Shown one piece after another: positions 40,398 through 46,042 of a stretch of DNA of 46,042 nt (its first letter is position 1; every line of letters starts with the position of its first letter). Made by a program: the position numbers and the translations under genes. The notes below the pieces were generated by a model. The model was not told where the DNA came from and ran no database searches. It saw nothing but the letters and a program-made list of their open reading frames with translations. Origin of the DNA: an uncultured Agathobaculum sp. (lineage in GTDB: Bacteria; Bacillota; Clostridia; Oscillospirales; Butyricicoccaceae); NCBI RefSeq assembly GCF_944380975.1, contig NZ_CALWJK010000012.1, forward strand, positions 1 through 46,042, written 5' to 3'.

Positions 40398-40637
40398 ATG
40401 AAGCTGAAAAAGCTGCTGCGCAAAAATATTGAGCCACGCTGTACTTATTGTGCTCATGGCACACCGCTGGCTGATGGCCAGCGCATTGCCTGCCGCCGCC
40501 GCGGTGTAGTAGACGGAACCGATCATTGCCGTTCGTTCCGATACGATCCCCTGCGCCGCGTGCCGCCTAAACCGGCGGCGCTGCGTGGCCACTTTACCGA
40601 TGCTGACTTCTCACTGGGGGATACCAATGAAAAATAA
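40398..40637 (+). CDS. Conserved four-cysteine mini-protein of unknown function
   Basis: 79 residues. Four cysteines (Cys15, Cys18, Cys32, Cys44) in CTYC, IAC and HCRSF suggest one zinc site. The segment FRYDPLRRVPP (47-57) and the C-terminal HFTDADFSL look conserved; I recognise the type from Clostridia genomes but know no function. The start has GGAGTG ten bases upstream. The carboxypeptidase gene overlaps its last 11 bases, so the two are translated together. A role in wall assembly would be inference from this coupling. Confidence 0.75.
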   Translation: MKLKKLLRKNIEPRCTYCAHGTPLADGQRIACRRRGVVDGTDHCRSFRYDPLRRVPPKPAALRGHFTDADFSLGDTNEK

Positions 40638-42117
40638 TATATTATGGAATCGCTGCACAGCGCTTGCCCTGTGCTTCATTTTGCTGTTTGCCGTGGTCCC
40701 GCTGCCGCAGGCGCTCGCCGCGCCCGAGGCCGAGGACACGGTTTCCGACTATTCAGATACCGACAGTGACACGGAAGGCACCGACACAGAAAGCACTACT
40801 GACGCTTCCAGTCAAGCAGACAATGCCAATGTCATTGCCGCCGCATCCAATGCACCCACGCTCAACGCCGAAGCCGCGCTGCTCATCAGCCCGAGCACCG
40901 GCATGGTGCTGTATGAGAAAAATGCGGACGAGCGCCGCTATCCGGCTTCCACCACCAAAATTATGACCGCACTGATCGTGCTCGAAAACGTTACCGACCT
41001 GAGCGAAACGGTCACAGCCGAGGCATCGGACTTTGAAAACTTATCCGCAGACAGTTCCAATGCCGGCATCAAGCAAGGCGAAACCGTTACTGTCGAGGAT
41101 CTTCTGTATGCACTGATGCTGCCGTCGGCCAACGAGGCGGCCTACATGCTCGCCCGTCATGTTGGCGGCACCTATGAAAACTTCGTCAATATGATGAATG
41201 AACGCGCCGCTGAGCTGGGCTGCACCGGCACACACTTTGTCAACCCCTGTGGTCTGCACGATGATGACCATTACACCACCGCACGCGACCTGTATAAAAT
41301 CAGCTATGCCGCCATGCAGGACGAAACCTTTGCGGACATCGTTTCCACCGTACAGCACCGCATGTCCAAAACCAACATGCAGGACGAACGCATCATCCTG
41401 ACCACCAACAAGCTCATCCTCAGCTCATACGCCGCTTATGCGTATAACTACTGCTTGGGCATCAAAACCGGAAACACCTCGCAGGCGGGCAACTGTTTTG
41501 CAGGCTACGCAAAATATGGCGACGCTGAATTGTACTCCGTGGTCATGGGATGTGACGACAAATCGGCAGAATATCCTGAAATCCCTGCCAGCTTCACAGA
41601 TACCAAAGCGCTGTTTGAGTGGGGTTTTGAAAACTTTACCTCCAAAACGCTTGTCAAACAGGGCGATACGGTCGAACAAATCAATGTGGAATTATCCACT
41701 GATACGGACAAGCTGGTGCTGACTGCCAAAAATGATTTGGTCGCTCTGGTTCCTAAGGATTTGGATATGGAAGCACTCGTCCAAGATCTCACTGCACCGG
41801 AAAGCGTAGACGCTCCAATCAAAGCCGGCGATGTGATCGGTAGCGTCACCTATTCCTACAACGGCACAAATTACGGCACAGTCGAGCTGGTAGCGCTCAG
41901 CGATGTGGAAAGAAGCCCCGTGCTCTATTATGCCGACAAGCTGAGCAATTTCTTCCAAAGCACAGTATTTAAGGTCATTCTGATCGTTCTGGCCGTATTT
42001 GTTGTACTGTATATCCTATTCAACCTGACCTTCGGTGGCATACGCCGCCGCAAGCAGCGCAAAAACCTGCGTTCACGCTATGAAAACACCAATTATCAGC
42101 GCAGACGCCGCAGATAA
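40627..42117 (+). CDS. D-alanyl-D-alanine carboxypeptidase (DacF/PBP5 type, peptidase S11)
   Basis: 496 residues. A signal peptide (about 1-31, ending PQALA), an acidic Ser/Thr/Asp-rich linker (about 35-75), then the catalytic domain: S108-T-T-K111, S167-A-N and K280-T-G, all intact. It removes the terminal D-Ala from stem peptides. A PBP5 C-terminal domain (about 335-430) is followed by a membrane segment (about 445-468) and a basic tail, so the protein is anchored at both ends of maturation. ATG 40627 follows GGGGGA. It could be the vegetative or the sporulation (DacF) form. Confidence 0.92.
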   Translation: MKNNILWNRCTALALCFILLFAVVPLPQALAAPEAEDTVSDYSDTDSDTEGTDTESTTDASSQADNANVIAAASNAPTLNAEAALLISPSTGMVLYEKNADERRYPASTTKIMTALIVLENVTDLSETVTAEASDFENLSADSSNAGIKQGETVTVEDLLYALMLPSANEAAYMLARHVGGTYENFVNMMNERAAELGCTGTHFVNPCGLHDDDHYTTARDLYKISYAAMQDETFADIVSTVQHRMSKTNMQDERIILTTNKLILSSYAAYAYNYCLGIKTGNTSQAGNCFAGYAKYGDAELYSVVMGCDDKSAEYPEIPASFTDTKALFEWGFENFTSKTLVKQGDTVEQINVELSTDTDKLVLTAKNDLVALVPKDLDMEALVQDLTAPESVDAPIKAGDVIGSVTYSYNGTNYGTVELVALSDVERSPVLYYADKLSNFFQSTVFKVILIVLAVFVVLYILFNLTFGGIRRRKQRKNLRSRYENTNYQRRRRR

Positions 42118-42130
42118 CAACAAGCATCAC

Positions 42131-42170
42131 AAAAAGCAGGTAGACGCTTTTGCGTCTGCCTGCTTTTTCT
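42131..42170. terminator. Terminator of the carboxypeptidase unit
   Basis: AGCAGGTAGACGC pairs with GCGTCTGCCTGCT (one T-G pair) across a 4-base loop, with AAAAA before and TTTTT after. Confidence 0.88.
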
Positions 42171-42186
42171 CTGCACAAACAAAGCC

Positions 42187-42216
42187 ACCAACCCGTGTCA
42201 AACAGGCTGGTGGCTT
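42187..42216 (-). terminator. Hairpin after the polysaccharide deacetylase gene
   Basis: GCCACCA (about 42183-42189) and TGGTGGC (42209-42215) with inner partial pairing lie 28 bases past the minus-strand stop. The following minus-strand sequence TTTGTTTG is a weak T tract, so efficiency is uncertain. Confidence 0.5.
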
Positions 42217-42243
42217 CCATTGCTTTTTACTTATTGCCTATCA

Positions 42244-44055
42244 TCAGGTAAATTCCGTCGGCGCATAGGTGCCGTCCGCAATCTCCTGCGCAACCTTATC
42301 GGTCAAGCCATTGTAGACAACGCCAGGCTCCAGTGCAATGCCCTTGACTGCCGCAAGCTCGGAAACCGTCACAAACGCATAGGTTTTATCCGTGCGGCTT
42401 TGCAGTTCGTCAATGGCCGACAGCACGCCCTCTACCGAAGTCGGATACAGGTCATGCATCAAAACCACCGATCCGTCCCCTGCATTTACGATCGCATCGT
42501 GTACGCTCTGCGCATTGCGGTTCTTCCAGTCCTGCGTATCCACGTTCCAGTTGATGATCGGAAGTCCCAGTTCCTTCGCAACCGCCTTCACATCGCTGTT
42601 CACACCGCCGCCAACCGGACGCAATACCGCGGGAGCCTGCCCTGCTTTCTCCTGAATAGTATTCGTTGCGGAAGAAATCTCCTGTCGAATGCCATCCGTA
42701 TTCAATCCGGTCAGATGCTGCATGGGATGGGTCATCGTATGGTTGCCCAATTCATGCCCTTCGGACACCAGCCGCGGCAGCGTACTGCTGAACATGTTAA
42801 CACGGTCGCCTACCATAAAGAAGGTCGCATGCGCGCCTCGTTCCTTCAGTCCATCCAGCAAATATGCCGTCAGTCCGTTCGGATAGCCGTCGATCGCACC
42901 GGTCGGTCCATCGTCAAACGTCAGCGCAATATACACATCCGCATCCGGAATATCCGCGCTTACCGCCTGCGTCAGCCCATTTGTCTGTGCAGACAGATAG
43001 GCTTTTTGGCTGTCAAAGCCATCGAGCGAGGTTCCGGCGAATACAAATGCGCCATCCTCCAGACCCGTATAGGTTTTGCCAAGCACTGCGGCAAACAGCG
43101 GTGCAGATACATAAAACCGTCCGCTGTCCTCATCGGTGAATGCGCCGATATTATTGCCCTTCACGCGATCGCCGTTGACCTTAGCCTTGCCATTATCCTG
43201 TATTTTCGATTGAATGCCGTTATAGTCTACCGTCCATTCGTGACTGCCATCAAAGGAGGCTGTGCCGCCCAATGTCGTCACTGCTGCGCTCAGCGGCACA
43301 TATTGCAGGCCATCCCGTTCCTTGACAGGTGCGCCGCGATGCTCGCCTTCTTCCTTCATCTGCCGGGTCTCGCCCTGATATTGCAGCTTATCGGAATCCG
43401 TGCGCATGAGCACGCTATCAGCCGCCAGCTGTGCCTCGGATGGACCAAGCTCGGACAATGCTTCGTCTGCAATCTTGCCCATCTTCTCATCATCCAGCGC
43501 CTTTTTGGACTGTGAAATCACGACCAAGTCGCCCATGTCCGCGCCCAACTCGCCTACCTGCCATGAAAATGCCTGACAGATATCACGAACCGGCACATAA
43601 AGAGTGCTGTCCTCCAGGACCGGCGCTGCTGACAAGGTTTTCGTTTCCTCATTGAACTGTGCGGTTTTGCTGTCCACCTGTACGCGCAGCGTATCCTTGC
43701 TCTCTGTGATCACAGCAGTTTTGCTGCTGTCCTCCCAAGATAGCTCCAGCTTTAGGTTGTCACACAAGGACTTTGCCGACACAAAGACTGTCCCGCTGCT
43801 GTCGCGATACGGAGCAGCACCGCTCAAATCGACCACTTTACCATCTGCAAACGCGCGTGCATTGTCAACTTGGTATACCAGCTGATTCCGATCCCCACCA
43901 AAAATCGCACTGGATATTCCTTTTACAACATGAAACGCGACTGGGACTGCAATGATCACCACCAAAATCAGTGCGATCAGCACGCCATAATGGCTGTTGC
44001 GGCGACGATGCCTGTGGCGCCGGTACGTTGTCCGGTACGCCGATTGATATGTCAT
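42244..44055 (-). CDS. Membrane-anchored polysaccharide deacetylase with stalk domains
   Basis: 603 residues. A basic cytoplasmic start with many Arg and His (RRHRHRRRN), one membrane segment (about 24-46), two copies of a copper-amine-oxidase-N-like stalk fold (about 60-180, with LYVPVRDICQAFSW, and 225-345, with LQYVPLSAAVTTLGG), then a NodB deacetylase domain: TFDDGP at 379-384 and the metal motif H439-TMT-H443, plus RPVGGGVNSDV and HDLYPTS. It probably removes acetyl groups from peptidoglycan or another wall glycan outside the membrane. Start ATG 44055; upstream site GAAGGAA. Single gene. Confidence 0.92.
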   Translation of the reverse strand: MTYQSAYRTTYRRHRHRRRNSHYGVLIALILVVIIAVPVAFHVVKGISSAIFGGDRNQLVYQVDNARAFADGKVVDLSGAAPYRDSSGTVFVSAKSLCDNLKLELSWEDSSKTAVITESKDTLRVQVDSKTAQFNEETKTLSAAPVLEDSTLYVPVRDICQAFSWQVGELGADMGDLVVISQSKKALDDEKMGKIADEALSELGPSEAQLAADSVLMRTDSDKLQYQGETRQMKEEGEHRGAPVKERDGLQYVPLSAAVTTLGGTASFDGSHEWTVDYNGIQSKIQDNGKAKVNGDRVKGNNIGAFTDEDSGRFYVSAPLFAAVLGKTYTGLEDGAFVFAGTSLDGFDSQKAYLSAQTNGLTQAVSADIPDADVYIALTFDDGPTGAIDGYPNGLTAYLLDGLKERGAHATFFMVGDRVNMFSSTLPRLVSEGHELGNHTMTHPMQHLTGLNTDGIRQEISSATNTIQEKAGQAPAVLRPVGGGVNSDVKAVAKELGLPIINWNVDTQDWKNRNAQSVHDAIVNAGDGSVVLMHDLYPTSVEGVLSAIDELQSRTDKTYAFVTVSELAAVKGIALEPGVVYNGLTDKVAQEIADGTYAPTEFT

Positions 44056-44109
44056 TTTCCGTTCATTCCTTCCTACCAGTTACTGATTGAATATATTCTC
44101 TATTGGTTT

Positions 44110-44115
44110 ATTATA
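44110..44115 (-). promoter_or_regulatory. Extended -10 promoter of the deacetylase gene
   Basis: On the minus strand TGCTATAAT gives an extended -10, 55 bases before the start. The -35 region (TTTTGT, 16 bases upstream) is poor, as is common for extended -10 promoters. Confidence 0.6.
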
Positions 44116-44149
44116 GCATTAAAACCGAAATACAAAAGTTACAGTACCG

Positions 44150-45040
44150 TTAATTTTCTTTCCCCACAGCAGAAAGTGCTTCGGTCAGCATTTGCACACC
44201 GACGCCCAGCAGGTGCGGCCCCACATACGCCCCCAGCGTGCAGTCGATTTCCCCCTCCATCAAATGCTGATAATCCGGCAGGCTTTTCCGCGCGAGCTCC
44301 CGTATCTCCTTGAGTTCCGACGGCGAGTCCCCATGTGCGACCGCCAAATTGAAGGGGACGCCGCGCGGCACCAGTGCCATAGCCAGCTGCACCATTTTCT
44401 GCATCGCCGCTTTTCGTCCTCGGATTTTGGCAACGCTGGTCAATTCCCCATCCGGTGTAAAGGAAATGATTGGTTTGATTTGCAGCAGTGTTCCCGCTAC
44501 GGCTGCAATTTTGCCGATACGCCCGCCCTTTTGCAAATACTCTAACGTATCCACGCAGAAAAACACATGCGTGTTCTCAATCAACACAGGCATGGCATGC
44601 AGCAGTTCGCTCCACGACCAGCCTTCTTCGATCCAGCGCGCCGCTTGTATCACCGTCATACCAATGCCCAGAGAGCCGCTCCGCGTATCAAACGCAGCGA
44701 CCTCTAAGCCGGCGGTCTGCTCCCCGATCAAGCGCACCATATTGCCTGTACCGCTCAGGCCACCGGACAGGTTGATCGCCAGCACCTTGGTATATCCCGC
44801 TTGCTTGATCCGGGCAAACGCCTGCTCCACCATATCGCCGCTCGGCAGTGTTGTCTTGGGAATTTCCTGCGGCAGTCGACGATACACTTCATCCGGTGTA
44901 ATATCCACACCATCAGCATATTCGCCATCCGAAAAAATTAACTTGAGCGGTACAACATAAATGTCATACCGCCGCACCAATGCCTGCGGAATATCTGCAC
45001 AGGAGTCCGTCAACAGCGCAATTTTTTGTTTATTGATCAT
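44150..45040 (-). CDS. DegV family fatty-acid-binding protein
   Basis: 296 residues. The first domain has LLTDSCADIP and VVPLKLIFSDGEYADGVDI, the middle has TTLPSGDM and NLSGGLSGTGN, and the second half FFCVDTLEYLQKGGRIGK and IKPIISFTPDGEL: all DegV landmarks. These proteins bind a fatty acid; the FakB members hand it to FakA for phosphorylation. No fakA is in the window, so the assignment to FakB is open. The start has AAAAGGAG. It follows the 62-residue gene by 12 bases and shares its promoter. Confidence 0.92.
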   Translation of the reverse strand: MINKQKIALLTDSCADIPQALVRRYDIYVVPLKLIFSDGEYADGVDITPDEVYRRLPQEIPKTTLPSGDMVEQAFARIKQAGYTKVLAINLSGGLSGTGNMVRLIGEQTAGLEVAAFDTRSGSLGIGMTVIQAARWIEEGWSWSELLHAMPVLIENTHVFFCVDTLEYLQKGGRIGKIAAVAGTLLQIKPIISFTPDGELTSVAKIRGRKAAMQKMVQLAMALVPRGVPFNLAVAHGDSPSELKEIRELARKSLPDYQHLMEGEIDCTLGAYVGPHLLGVGVQMLTEALSAVGKEN

Positions 45041-45052
45041 CTCATTCTCCTT

Positions 45053-45241
45053 TTACAGATCTTCACCTGCACTCCAGTTAATCAAATGCGGCGAGGGTTT
45101 GGGTTCATTTTGCCCCGGCTGCGCCACTTTCACACAAAAAAAATCGTACCACTGTCCACATGCGTCACATTGCCATGCAGTCGCTTGGGTTTCATCCATG
45201 ATATAAATTTCATTTCCACATTCGCAGGTTAAAATCGTCAT
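45053..45241 (-). CDS. Small zinc-ribbon-like protein
   Basis: 62 residues. Cys6-x-Cys8 near the start and Cys25-x2-Cys28 form a likely zinc ribbon (CECGN, CDACGQWYDFFC); Cys36 is extra. The tail is Pro-rich. The start has AAGGGAAA. It is the first gene of an operon with degV. Function not recognised. Confidence 0.65.
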   Translation of the reverse strand: MTILTCECGNEIYIMDETQATAWQCDACGQWYDFFCVKVAQPGQNEPKPSPHLINWSAGEDL

Positions 45242-45305
45242 GCCGTTTCCCTTCTTTTCATATGCTTCGGTGTTCTATCCGGCTGATGCTTATAGAATAC
45301 GTATA

Positions 45306-45335
45306 GTATAGCATACCCCCTACAAGAAGTCGAAC
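45306..45335 (-). promoter_or_regulatory. Promoter of the zinc-ribbon-degV operon
   Basis: On the minus strand TTCGAC (45330-45335) and TATACT (45306-45311), spacer 18, with TGC before the -10, 65 bases before the first start. Confidence 0.6.
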
Positions 45336-45399
45336 CTATTTATTCCTATTTTCGGATATATTCGCTCTTTTTCAGCATTTTTATCCAGAAAGCAGCACA

Positions 45400-45434
45400 A
45401 GGCCCGGCCGCTTAAGCAGCCGGGCCGTTTTCGC
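45400..45434. terminator. GC-rich hairpin after the collagen-like fragment
   Basis: GGCCCGGC (45401-45408) and GCCGGGCC (45419-45426) form a strong stem around CGCTTAAGCA, itself partly paired. A short T tract (TTTT) follows on the plus strand; the minus-strand flank lacks one. It lies 30 bases past the collagen-like stop. Confidence 0.55.
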
Positions 45435-45463
45435 AGACAGGCACTTGCGTTGCCCGCATGCAT

Positions 45464-45979
45464 TTAGGTCGGAATATCGCCGTTTCGAGTCACCATTGCA
45501 AAAATGTTACTATATAAAAAGCCGTTGGCTGTGCTGACGACTTGCAGCGTTGCCGGGACAGACGAAACGGTAAACGGAACAGTAAACGACTGATTGACAA
45601 CATCGTTGGTATTGGTAAAATTGTGCTGCGCCGCGGCGCCCGGCAACCCTGTACCGTTGAGCTGAGCAACCGTACTGAGGTTGAGCGGAAAACTCACGCT
45701 TTTCGCCGGAGCAAAGCCACCATTGAATGCAAGGGTATAAACACCCGGTTGGTTGATGGTAAAGGTGGGGCTATTTGCCGTATGACTCACGGCATTGCCA
45801 TAAGATTGCGCATTCCGATCAAACAGCAACGACGTCTGGCCGGTACCGGGTTGCGGCGGCGTGGAATAGGCGGATAACAACTGAACATCCGTGCCAGGAC
45901 CCGTCGGGCCGGTTGCACCGGTCGGGCCTGTCGGGCCAGTTGGGCCAGTCGGGCCAGTCGGGCCGGTAGAGCCGTTTAT
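45464..45979 (-). pseudogene. Collagen-like (Gly-Pro-Thr repeat) surface protein, 5' end broken
   Basis: The minus-strand frame reads about eight Gly-X-Thr or Gly-Pro-Thr triplets (45890-45973), then about 140 residues with a jelly-roll look like the BclA C-terminal trimerisation domain (FTINQPGVYTLAFNGGF, then FTVPFTVSSVPATLQVVST) and stops at 45464. Such proteins decorate the exosporium or cell surface. In frame, TAA (45980-45982) precedes the repeats and no ATG lies between. A ribosome site with ATG at 45992-45990 exists but is one base out of frame. The gene is truncated, frameshifted or misassembled at the repeat; the C-terminal part looks intact. Confidence 0.7.
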
Positions 45980-46042
45980 TTATGCACAACATTAGATTTT
46001 CCTTTGTGTTGAATAGGCAAGCCGTTAGATTGCCTTGTTCTC

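Noticed and set aside
45881-45973. CRISPR-like short tandem repeats at the right end
   Set aside because: The 9-base periodicity encodes Gly-Pro-Thr triplets in frame with a collagen-like protein; there are no spacers.

Overview
The window reads as chromosomal DNA of an anaerobic, spore-forming Clostridia (Firmicutes, low-G+C lineage but with a moderately high G+C content). The evidence is the Bacillus/Clostridium-type division and cell-wall cluster with mraZ, a PASTA-domain PBP and a DAP-type MurE, the sporulation genes yqfC, yqfD and ylbJ, strong AGGAGG ribosome binding sites, and consensus TTGACA/TATAAT promoters. Protein textures resemble gut Oscillospiraceae/Butyricicoccaceae, but that placement is inference. 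No complete mobile element, CRISPR array or prophage is visible. Position 1 cuts through a gene next to a broken CHC2-primase remnant, and the right end carries a collagen-repeat gene with a broken 5' end.

Left part (1-14,160), small transcription units. In order: mobile-element debris; a two-gene operon for an iron-molybdenum-cofactor-type (NifX/NifB-like) protein and a DUF134 regulator; trmB and malQ from back-to-back promoters; a HAD-LUD fusion protein; a membrane-anchored XRE regulator; tRNA-Gly(GCC); a pyridoxal/pyridoxamine kinase and a secreted GHL10 glycoside hydrolase, again from back-to-back promoters; an acyl-ACP thioesterase followed by an MNT/HEPN pair; a family 2 glycosyltransferase; an ECF sigma factor with its membrane anti-sigma partner; and a CorA transporter.

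Middle (14,184-27,464), all on the minus strand: a dcw cluster in the order mraZ-rsmH-ftsL-PBP-murE-murF-mraY-ftsW-murG-ftsQ-ftsZ. It builds lipid II, exports or polymerises it, and assembles the divisome. murD, murC, murB and ftsA are not in it. The mraZ leader carries three GTG-type MraZ boxes at exact 10-bp spacing, and a perfect Gram-positive LexA box lies just upstream.

Right-middle (27,770-39,228), minus strand: a DivIVA-like coiled-coil protein, coaD, rsmD, uvrC; an HPr-like protein with Tyr at position 15; then yqfC-yqfD-phoH-ybeY-dgkA-era-recO-mutS2, tightly packed and headed by a sigma-E-type promoter. This joins sporulation, ribosome/rRNA maturation and DNA-repair functions.

Right end (39,318-46,042): ylbJ, a Cys4 mini-protein and a D-Ala-D-Ala carboxypeptidase on the plus strand; a membrane-anchored polysaccharide deacetylase, degV with a zinc-ribbon mini-protein, and the collagen-like fragment on the minus strand. 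The least explained items are the LexA box and possible divergent transcript at the dcw promoter, the Tyr15 HPr, the HAD-LUD fusion, the degenerate MNT of the HEPN pair, and the paired operator repeats of the DUF134 operon.
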